Shown one piece after another: positions 39,197 to 46,396 of a stretch of 64,000 bases of DNA. Source of the stretch: JAIVJG01 sp964236735 (GTDB lineage Bacteria; Acidobacteriota; Blastocatellia; Pyrinomonadales; Pyrinomonadaceae); contig CAXSFM010000006.1 of the NCBI GenBank assembly GCA_964236735.1, positions 186,001 through 250,000 on the forward strand. The letters are read 5' to 3'. Within the stretch, counting starts at the first letter, position 1. Each line of letters starts with the position of its first letter. A model generated the notes under the pieces. It saw nothing but the letters and a program-made list of their open reading frames with translations, did no database searches and was not told the DNA's origin. A program made the translations under genes and the position numbers.

Positions 39197-40621
39197 TCAG
39201 GCTTCCTGCCTGAACGTCTTGGGGTCTATGCCGTACCTGCGGATGAGTTGGAAGAAGGCGCGACGATTTTTCCGCGCGAGGCTCGCCGCCCGCGTGATGT
39301 TGCCGCCGCACACGCGCAGCACGTTGAGCAGATAGCCGCGCTCGAACTGTTCGATGACGCGGCTTTTCTCTTCCTTGAAGGATGCCGGGGGCGTCGTCGC
39401 CGTCGTCACGTCGCCGCGCGGGAGTTGGATGTCGGCGGCGCACACGACCCGCCGCTCGCTCAACACGACGGCGCGCTCGACAACGTGCTGCAACTCTCTG
39501 ACGTTACCGGGCCAGTCGTAGAGCACGAGCGCGTGGAGCGCGTCCAGAGCATAATCCCGCGCTCGCTTGTCGAACTCGTCGGCGTATTTCGCCAGAAAGT
39601 GACGCGCCAGCAGAGGGATGTCCTCGCGCCGCTCGCGCAGGGGCGGCAGCCGCAACGAGATGACGTTGAGACGGTAAAAGAGGTCACGCCGCAGGCGACC
39701 CGTGTTGAGCGCGGCGTCCAGGTCGGCATTCGTCGCCGCGATGACGCGCACGTTCGCCTTTCGCGTCTTCGTCGAGCCGAGCGGGCGATACTCCTTCTCT
39801 TGAAGGAAGCGAAGCAGCTTGACCTGCGCGAGCAGCGGCAGGCTGTCAATTTCATCGAGGAAGAGCGTGCCGCCGTCGCTCTCCTGCACCAATCCATCCT
39901 GCGCGCTCGACGCGCCCGTGTACGCGCCGCGCTCGTGGCCGAACAATTCGTTCTCGACCAACTCGACGGGAACTGCGCCGCAGTTGACGGGCACGAACGG
40001 CCCGCTCGCGCGCGGGCTGAGGTAGTGGACGGCGCGCGCGCACAACTCCTTGCCCGTCCCCGTCTCGCCGGAGAGCATGACGTTGGCGTCGCACTTCGCC
40101 AGCGGCGGAATCTTTCTGATCTCTTCGAGAAAGACCGCGCTCTCGCCGACGAGTTGCCGCAGCCCGAGTTTTTCTTTGAGCGCGCGCGTCAGAGGCTCTT
40201 CGAGCCGCGCGCGCTCAAGCAGACGATTGACGCGCGGGACGACATCGGCGGCCTTGAAGGGCGGCGTGATGAAATCGTCAAATCCAAGCTCCAGCAGACG
40301 GATCAACTCGTCCGGCTTTCCGCCTTCGACAATAGCGAGGAAGGATGCATCCGGCGCAACGCTCCGCGCCGTCTGGAACAGCGTCTCCGCCTCCGGCTCG
40401 GACTCGCGCGCCAGCACGAAGAAGATGAGGTCAGGGTTGAAGTCTCGGATCACGCTTGATAGATCGCGCGCGCCGGCGTGTACATCATGCCGGCACATCT
40501 CAGCATCAGGGCTTGAGGACTGAAGGATGTTTCGGAGCGCGGCGGCGGGATCGCCGGCGGGGTCGTCATCGAGCAGAAAGATTCTTGCGGGTCTCGTCAT
40601 GGTGTGGTGGCGGTCGTCCAT
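39197..40621 (-). CDS. Sigma-54-dependent transcriptional activator with degenerate receiver domain
   Basis: 474 residues in three parts. (1) A receiver-like domain (1-125) keeps the acidic pair (LLDDDP) but has Val69 where the phosphorylated Asp should be (DLIFFVL), and Pro in place of the conserved Lys (FITPPF). (2) An AAA+ sigma-54 activation domain with Walker A GETGTGKE, the sigma-54 contact loop GAYTGA and Walker B GGTLFLDEID. (3) A Fis-type helix-turn-helix (NITRAASLARKNRRAFFQLIRRYG). It is the nearest regulator upstream of the injection-system operon and likely its activator. Loss of the phosphorylation site suggests control by expression level or partner binding. The start could also be the Met at codon 8. 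Confidence 0.9.
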   Translation of the reverse strand: MDDRHHTMTRPARIFLLDDDPAGDPAAALRNILQSSSPDAEMCRHDVHAGARDLSSVIRDFNPDLIFFVLARESEPEAETLFQTARSVAPDASFLAIVEGGKPDELIRLLELGFDDFITPPFKAADVVPRVNRLLERARLEEPLTRALKEKLGLRQLVGESAVFLEEIRKIPPLAKCDANVMLSGETGTGKELCARAVHYLSPRASGPFVPVNCGAVPVELVENELFGHERGAYTGASSAQDGLVQESDGGTLFLDEIDSLPLLAQVKLLRFLQEKEYRPLGSTKTRKANVRVIAATNADLDAALNTGRLRRDLFYRLNVISLRLPPLRERREDIPLLARHFLAKYADEFDKRARDYALDALHALVLYDWPGNVRELQHVVERAVVLSERRVVCAADIQLPRGDVTTATTPPASFKEEKSRVIEQFERGYLLNVLRVCGGNITRAASLARKNRRAFFQLIRRYGIDPKTFRQEA

Positions 40622-41200
40622 TGACGGCGGTGGAACGCCGGAGTTTTTCGATCTCTCCTTTCCGGTGCGCGGCCTGAGGAGTTGGCGCAGGCGATGGGTG
40701 GCGCGCGTTGTCTTCCTCCCCTGGTCGAGTGGATGCGCCGCGACGCGAAGCGCGGCAGTTGAAAAAGACGAAGGCCGGCGACTCCTTGCGGCGCGGGACT
40801 GCCGATAAAAGTCGCTTGCTCTCCGTCGTGGACGCGCGCGTCAGGTGGCGCGTGCCGTGCTCGTATGAATTAGCGTTAAGTGAAGAAAGGCGCGTCTCGT
40901 GAGATGGCTGAGAATGCTGTGCATGATAAAAATCTCCGTGATGAAATGAGGAGGTCGTGTTCGCCTCACACCGGCGAGGGCATGAATTGGGGCTGGCGAA
41001 GAAAACGTTGAGAGCCGGAGCGAGGTTAAAAGCCGGCTTGAATCCTGTTGACTCAGGCCGGTTGGCGGTCTGGCAGATGTCAGAGCCAATCCCTGTTTGA
41101 GTGCCGTACTCTATGACTAAACCTCTATCCTGTCAATACCGATCATTGGCCGCCCGTAGATTAGATGATCCCGGCAATTCTTATCCCGCAGCGCTCCAAC
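40622..41200. other. 579-base gap without a recognisable gene
   Basis: No open frame here has convincing codon pattern or a ribosome site; the 82-codon minus-strand frame at 40841-41089 is Ser/Thr/Leu-rich without domain character. The stretch separates the injection-system regulator from the 41201-41623 gene and presumably carries the promoter of the regulator. GC content falls toward 41100-41200. Confidence 0.5.
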
Positions 41201-41623
41201 TTAGCATCTGTGCATCATAAATCTGATTGATTGTCCCCCCACCTTCCAGCCATCTCGCGTATGGCGAAGCGGTAAATCCACCTCACAGAGCGACGCGCTT
41301 CCTTCGACCCAGATGCCTTCGGTGATCTCCTCGCATTTAAGCGAGTAATGCTCTACGTCTGTGAAGACACTGCGCCAGTAAACTCCATAGCGAATCTTGT
41401 AAACGATTCCTCCGGTCTCGATGTACAGGATATTGCCGCTCAGGATTTTGTAATTGATGAGGCCCAACAATTCCAGAAGCCTGCTTTGGTCTTGCGGAGT
41501 GGGAGCAGATTCAAACGACGGTAATGGCGAAAGCGGAGTCTCATCCGGGAGGCCGGCCTCTTCCATTCGCCACTCTCCAGGAGCAACGTGAGGCGTGCCG
41601 TCGCGATGCCTGCCAGCGTCCAT
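41201..41623 (-). CDS. Unrecognised 140-residue protein
   Basis: No family recognised. The first ~50 residues are polar and Pro-rich; the rest looks like a small globular beta-rich domain (SRLLELLGLINYKILSGNILYIETGG; VYKIRYGVYWRSVFTDVEHYSLKCEEI). AAGGA lies six bases before the ATG at 41623; an internal ATG at 41566 also has GGAG in place. It stands alone between the two large loci and has lower GC than both. Could be cargo-like or a lone acquired gene. Confidence 0.55.
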   Translation of the reverse strand: MDAGRHRDGTPHVAPGEWRMEEAGLPDETPLSPLPSFESAPTPQDQSRLLELLGLINYKILSGNILYIETGGIVYKIRYGVYWRSVFTDVEHYSLKCEEITEGIWVEGSASLCEVDLPLRHTRDGWKVGGQSIRFMMHRC

Positions 41624-41766
41624 TGATTATCCTTTTGAGAGCATGGCGTGATACCGGGTTGCAATAAAAAGTGTGGAAGGGCGGGTTACGGGTAACGCAG
41701 ATATGACCCATCTCCGGCCTTAGCTCCATGCATTTCCTTACAGCAAGTGACAGCCCGCGCGCGGCA

Positions 41767-42519
41767 TTATCCAGCCAGACCGAAGCCGCTTTCGCTTAAT
41801 TCGCGTTCAGCTTTTTCCGTTGCGCGTCCATGCTCTTCTTCAACCACGCGCCCGTCGAAGACGTGGATGATGCGATCAGCATGTTGTGCGTAGCGCGGGT
41901 CGTGCGTCACCATGCAGACGGTCGCGCCACCCTGATGCAACTCGCGCAGTAAATCCATCACGGCCTCACCGTTGGCCGAGTCGAGATTGCCCGTCGGCTC
42001 GTCTGCCAGCAGAATACTCGGCTGGCCTGCCACCGCGCGCGCGACCGCCACACGTTGCTGCTGCCCGCCTGACAACTGGCTCGGCAAATGCTTCGCGCGA
42101 TGATCCATCCCGACCTTTTCCAACGCTTCTGTGACTCGTTTCCTGCGCTCCGTGGCATTCATCCCGCGATAGGTCAGCGGCAGCGCGACGTTATCGTAAA
42201 CCGTGAGGTCGCCGATTAAATTAAAACTCTGAAAGATGAATCCAATCTCAAGATTGCGGATGCGCGCGCGATCTGACAATTCGAGATTCTCGACGGGCTG
42301 ACCCTTGAGCAGATAGCGTCCATCAGAAGGCGTATCGAGCAGACCCAAAATTGAGAGCAGCGTTGACTTGCCGCACCCGGAAGGGCCTGCGATGGAGAGA
42401 TATTCGCCTTCTTTGATGTCGAGATGAATGCCTGACAGCGCGTGCGTCTCCACTTCATCGGTGAAGAATATTTTTTTGACATCATCAAGATGAATCAACG
42501 TCCGGGCTGCGGGGTTCAT
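41767..42519 (-). CDS. ABC transporter ATP-binding protein (MacB/LolD-type)
   Basis: 250 residues. Walker A GPSGCGKST, Q-loop FIFQSFNL, signature LSGGQQQRVAVARA, Walker B ILLADEPTGNLDS, and the switch His in MVTHD. The ATG at 42519 has AGGAG six bases upstream. It is near-identical in layout and wording to the ATPase at 58509-59237, even in the upstream leader, so the two are a duplication. It would energise FtsX-type permeases for extracytoplasmic transport. It is the last gene of the efflux locus. Confidence 0.93.
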   Translation of the reverse strand: MNPAARTLIHLDDVKKIFFTDEVETHALSGIHLDIKEGEYLSIAGPSGCGKSTLLSILGLLDTPSDGRYLLKGQPVENLELSDRARIRNLEIGFIFQSFNLIGDLTVYDNVALPLTYRGMNATERRKRVTEALEKVGMDHRAKHLPSQLSGGQQQRVAVARAVAGQPSILLADEPTGNLDSANGEAVMDLLRELHQGGATVCMVTHDPRYAQHADRIIHVFDGRVVEEEHGRATEKAERELSESGFGLAG

Positions 42520-42591
42520 CTTTTTCTCCTTGAGATAAGCAATCAACAGTTAGCAACCAGCAATCGGCAGTTAGCTAAGGCAAGTTTCCCG

Positions 42592-43257
42592 TCAGTCATT
42601 CACAATCCATCCGTCTTCAAGCTTGACGATGCGATTGCCGAAAGCTGCGTTTTGGTCCGAGTGCGTCACTTGAATAATCGTCGCGCCCTGCTCATTCAAA
42701 GACTTGAATAGCTCCATGATTTCTTTGCCCTGACTCGAATGCAGGTTGCCCGTCGGCTCGTCGGCGAGAATCAGCTTCGGGTTGGCGATGACGGCGCGCG
42801 CGACTCCGACGAGTTGCTGTTGACCGCCCGATAATTGATTCGGGAAGAGGTCTTTTTTGCCGACGATGTGAAAGCGATCAAGCGTGTCTCCGACGATGCT
42901 CTGGCGGTCTTTCTTAGCAATGTCGCGATACGAGAGAGGCATCTCAAGATTTTCGTAAACGGTGAGGTGATCGAGCAGGTGATAGCTTTGAAAAACGAAC
43001 CCGATATTTTTGTTGCGTAGCTCGGCTCTCTGTTTTTGGTTGAGTTTATGAACGGGCTGTTCGAGAAAATCATATTCGCCCGTCCACGAACTGTCGTGCA
43101 TCCCGATGATGTGCAGCAGCGTTGACTTGCCCGCGCCCGACGGCCCCATGATGGAGATGAACTCGCCTTCTTTAATGTCAATATCCACGCGCCGCAGGAT
43201 GTAAGTCTTGGTTGCTCCCGCCTGAAAAAACTTGTCCACGTTTCGCAATTTAATCAT
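42592..43257 (-). CDS. ABC transporter ATP-binding protein (MacB/LolD-type, divergent)
   Basis: 221 residues. Walker A GPSGAGKST, Q-loop FVFQSYHL, signature LSGGQQQLVGVARA, Walker B LILADEPTGNLHS, switch His in QVTHSD. The signature continues LVGVARA instead of the common RVAVARA, and its overall sequence is unlike the other two ATPases here, so it may serve a different permease. It precedes the third ATPase by 72 bases and follows the kinase gene after a 265-base gap that contains a weak sigma-54-like site. Confidence 0.92.
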   Translation of the reverse strand: MIKLRNVDKFFQAGATKTYILRRVDIDIKEGEFISIMGPSGAGKSTLLHIIGMHDSSWTGEYDFLEQPVHKLNQKQRAELRNKNIGFVFQSYHLLDHLTVYENLEMPLSYRDIAKKDRQSIVGDTLDRFHIVGKKDLFPNQLSGGQQQLVGVARAVIANPKLILADEPTGNLHSSQGKEIMELFKSLNEQGATIIQVTHSDQNAAFGNRIVKLEDGWIVND

Positions 43258-43335
43258 GTCTGACCCTCACCACTCGCTTTGTTCAAGCAGGCTTCATCAA
43301 AGAAAAGTATCTTCATAAGAAACTGCTATGCCAGC

Positions 43336-43350
43336 GCAAGAGCCGCGCCG
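43336..43350 (-). promoter_or_regulatory. Weak sigma-54-like site before the two-ATPase segment
   Basis: Minus strand CGGCGC-N5-TTGC: GG and GC ten bases apart, complete TTGC, -24 element differing from TGGCAC at two places. It would give a leader of about 67 bases before the ATPase gene at 43257, the same distance as the strong site before the adaptor gene. GC-rich and therefore of limited weight. Confidence 0.3.
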
Positions 43351-43522
43351 GGATGATTAAAAGTCCGCCTTGTGATGAAAGCGAACCGGCCACGAGACGC
43401 GGCCTGTCCATTTCCGGGATGCGCCAATCCCAAAATCGGAACTTGCTCGTTGAAGTGTAAGTGCGTGCGAATTTTGCTTCGCGTGAATGTGACATGAGAG
43501 ATGGACGCTTCACGCCACGCAG

Positions 43523-44929
43523 TTAAAGCGGAAGACGCAGGCGCGCTTCGCAGCCTTGCGCTGTCCGGCGATTTTCCAGCACGAGCGTGCCGCCATGCGC
43601 TTCGGCGATTTGACGACTGAGCGCGAGGCCGATGCCGGAGCCTTCCGGCTTCGTCGTGAAAAACGGCACGAAGAGGTTCGACGTGTTGGCGAGTCCCGGC
43701 CCGTCATCTTCAATCACGATTTCAAGTTCATTCGCAGTCTTCCTCCAATTCATACGCACGCCGCCGCCCGTCTCCAAAGCGGCGTCCACAGCGTTGCGTA
43801 AAAGATTGATGAGGACTTGTTCCATCTGGTCGCCGTCGGCTTCAATCGTTAACTCCGGCCCCGCGTTGAGCGTCACGTCGAGACGTGTTTCCAGCCCCAC
43901 GACTCGCCGCATCAAAACGCACACGTCCAACGGCGCGAGTCGCGGTTGAGGAAGCCTTGAGAGGCGCGCGTAAGCCGACATGAAACGGCTCAAAGCGGCA
44001 GAGCGCGACGAGATAATCGAGAGGCCGCGTTGCATGTCTTCGTGCCAGTCGGCGGGCTGCGGCTTTTTGACGAGCAAACTTTCGAGGCTGCCCGCGATGG
44101 ATTTAATCGGCGCGAGCGAGTTGTTCAACTCGTGGCCGAGCACGCGCACGAGACGCTGCCACGCCTCGCGCTCCTCTTCGCGCAGGGCGCGGCTGAGGTC
44201 TGTCAGGACTAAGAGTTGATGTTGCTCGCCGCGACTGCGAAACGAGTTGCGGTGCATCTCCCAACGACCGATGCCGCCGGGAAAAGTCATCTGGATGGTG
44301 CGTATGGATTCTTCGCCGTGCAGCGGATCAAAGAGATTGAGTTGCGCCGCGCTTCGTCCCATCAAACGCTCTGCGGGTTGCGCCATCAAACGCTCGCCCG
44401 CGCGATTGACTAAGACCAGACGCTCGTCACGGTCAAAGGCGAAGACGGCCACGTCAATCTCCGTCATCACCGTGCGAAGCAGCGCGGAGGCTTCGAGCGC
44501 GCCGAGACGCTGCGTCTGCAAAATCTCGCCGAGCGCGTTGACTTCCAGCAAGACATCGCCGAGCGCATCATCGCGGCTCGCGCCACGCGCGCGAATCGAG
44601 AAGTCGCCTTCGCGCAAAGCCGCCAGCAAGTTCGAGAGAGTTTGCAGCGGCAGCACCACGCGCCCGCGCAGGGCAAAGGCGAAGCCGAACCAGAAACCTA
44701 AGATGAGAGCCGTCAGCGTCCACTCAACTTTGGTCGTGTAATCGCCGCTCCACAAAAAAATGAGCGAGACGAGCGTGCCCGGCAAGCCGCCGACTAAAGC
44801 CGTCAACAGGACGCGCCGCTCGTGGCTTAAACTTGATTTGCGACGTGTCGTGGAAGGGCGTGCTGAGACTAGGGGATGCGGCTTGCTTGCCGGTCTGGCC
44901 TTTAACTTTTCCGCCGCGTCATAGCCCAT
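43523..44929 (-). CDS. NtrY-like sensor histidine kinase
   Basis: 468 residues. Two membrane segments (about 40-62 and 70-88) with a very short periplasmic loop, a HAMP-like linker, a PAS-type domain (about 145-245, TEIDVAVFAFDRDERLVLVNRAGERLM), phospho-acceptor His266 in LGHELNNSLAPIKS, and an HATPase domain (LINLLRNAVDAALETGG; EDDGPGL; GSGIGLALSRQIAEAHGG). The short loop suggests sensing at the membrane or in the cytoplasm rather than a periplasmic ligand. Its start overlaps the end of the response regulator gene by 11 bases, making them a pair. Confidence 0.93.
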   Translation of the reverse strand: MGYDAAEKLKARPASKPHPLVSARPSTTRRKSSLSHERRVLLTALVGGLPGTLVSLIFLWSGDYTTKVEWTLTALILGFWFGFAFALRGRVVLPLQTLSNLLAALREGDFSIRARGASRDDALGDVLLEVNALGEILQTQRLGALEASALLRTVMTEIDVAVFAFDRDERLVLVNRAGERLMAQPAERLMGRSAAQLNLFDPLHGEESIRTIQMTFPGGIGRWEMHRNSFRSRGEQHQLLVLTDLSRALREEEREAWQRLVRVLGHELNNSLAPIKSIAGSLESLLVKKPQPADWHEDMQRGLSIISSRSAALSRFMSAYARLSRLPQPRLAPLDVCVLMRRVVGLETRLDVTLNAGPELTIEADGDQMEQVLINLLRNAVDAALETGGGVRMNWRKTANELEIVIEDDGPGLANTSNLFVPFFTTKPEGSGIGLALSRQIAEAHGGTLVLENRRTAQGCEARLRLPL

Positions 44930-46271
44930 ACTTTTGCAGGCGACGATACAACGCGCTGCGGCTTAAACCAAGCGCGTCGGCAGCCAGATTGACGTTGCCG
45001 CCGAAACGCGCGAGCGCCTTGCGAATCAGAAACGACTCGACTTCTTCGAGGCTCATCTCTTCCAGCCGCCGCGCCCCTTCGCGCTCGTGTCTGAGTCCGA
45101 GGTCGGAAGCCCGCACGCAATTTTCCTGCGCCATGAGAACCGCGCGCTCCGCGACGTGATTCAATTCTCGAATGTTGCCCGGCCACGAATAATCTTGCAG
45201 CGCAGAGAGCGCCGCGTCGTCGAAATCGGCGAGCGTCTTGCGATAATGCTCCGCGTGTTGCTGTAGAAAATGTTGCGCCAGCAGAGGAATGTCTTCGCGC
45301 CGCTCGCGCAGAGGCGGCAGGTGAATCTCCACCGTGTTGAGACGAAACAGCAAGTCCTGTCGAAAGCGTCCCTCGTCAACCGCCTTGTGCAAGTCGGCGT
45401 TGGTCGCGGACAGCACGCGCACGTCCGCGCGCCTGGCTTTGGAAGACCCGACTCTTTCAAACTCGCCCGTCTCAAGCACGCGCAAAAGTTTCGTCTGCAA
45501 GTTGAGCGGCACGTTCCCGATCTCGTCTAACAGAAGCGTGCCGCCGTCGGCCAACTCGAAACGCCCGACGCGATCCGCCTTCGCATCCGTGAACGCCCCC
45601 TTAACGTGGCCGAACAGTTCACTCTCGAAAACGCCTTCGGAAAGCGCGCCCGCGTTGACCGTGACCAGAGGCTTCGACGCGCGCTCCGACAAAGTGTGCA
45701 GCGAGCGCGCGACGACCTCTTTGCCCGTGCCGTTCTCTCCCGTGATAAGCACGTTCGCGTCCGAGCGTCCGACGCGATTGATGAGTTCGAGGACGGGCTG
45801 CATCGCCTGCGACTCGGCGATCAGCGTCGGGCGGTCTTCGCCGTCGCGCAGCAATTTATTCTCCGCTTCCAGTCGTTGCTCTTTGCGTAAGACGTGCCCC
45901 AACTCGGTCTGCGTGCGAAGAATTGAAAGCAGGCGCGCGTTGTCCCAAGGCTTCTGCACGAAGTCACGCGCCCCGCGCCGCATCGCCTCCACCGCCACGC
46001 CGACGCTGCCCCACGCCGTCATCACGACGACGGGCAGCGTGCCGTCGAGAGCTTGAATGCGGCTCAATAAATCCAAGCCTTCCTGCCCGGACGTGGTATC
46101 GCGCGCGTAGTTCAAATCCATCAAGAGGACGTTGTAGTCGTGCGACTCCAAAGCCTTGAGCACGCCGGCGGGCGAGTGTGCAACTTCGATTTCGTAGCCT
46201 TCGGATTTGAGCAACAAGCGCAACGCTTCGAGCACATCACGCTGGTCGTCAGCGATTAAAATTCGGGGCAT
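44919..46271 (-). CDS. NtrC-family response regulator of the efflux locus (GAFTDA variant)
   Basis: 450 residues. The receiver is complete: LIADDQ, phospho-acceptor Asp52 (LLMDLNY), Thr in VVMTAWGS, and Lys in FVQKPW. The AAA+ domain has Walker A GENGTGKE and Walker B GGTLLLDEIGN. The sigma-54 contact loop at 225-230 reads GAFTDA instead of GAFTGA. The C-terminal Fis-type helix-turn-helix is present (NVNLAADALGLSRSALYRRLQKYG). It is paired with the overlapping kinase gene and is the obvious candidate to act at the near-consensus sigma-54 promoter before the adaptor gene. Confidence 0.93.
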   Translation of the reverse strand: MPRILIADDQRDVLEALRLLLKSEGYEIEVAHSPAGVLKALESHDYNVLLMDLNYARDTTSGQEGLDLLSRIQALDGTLPVVVMTAWGSVGVAVEAMRRGARDFVQKPWDNARLLSILRTQTELGHVLRKEQRLEAENKLLRDGEDRPTLIAESQAMQPVLELINRVGRSDANVLITGENGTGKEVVARSLHTLSERASKPLVTVNAGALSEGVFESELFGHVKGAFTDAKADRVGRFELADGGTLLLDEIGNVPLNLQTKLLRVLETGEFERVGSSKARRADVRVLSATNADLHKAVDEGRFRQDLLFRLNTVEIHLPPLRERREDIPLLAQHFLQQHAEHYRKTLADFDDAALSALQDYSWPGNIRELNHVAERAVLMAQENCVRASDLGLRHEREGARRLEEMSLEEVESFLIRKALARFGGNVNLAADALGLSRSALYRRLQKYGL

Positions 46272-46396
46272 TATCTTTTGAGCGTCTTTCGGTGACCTAT
46301 CTGTCGCAGCGAAGAATTGACGAAGGATGAGCGAAAAGAAGTTCCTTTCTTCAATTCATTATTCATCACTCATCACTCATCATTCATCATTTCTTC

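Noticed and set aside
6219..40621. Prophage or type VI secretion system
   Set aside because: No capsid, terminase, portal, lysis or integrase genes, and no TssJLM membrane complex; DUF4255, DUF5908-like, AAA+ and DUF4157 genes point to an extracellular contractile system.
40846..40860. Plus-strand TGGCGC-N5-GTGC sigma-54-like match
   Set aside because: No plus-strand gene follows; GC-rich chance match.
40841..41089. 82-codon minus-strand frame in the gap before the sigma-54 activator
   Set aside because: No ribosome site, no family, composition like translated non-coding DNA.
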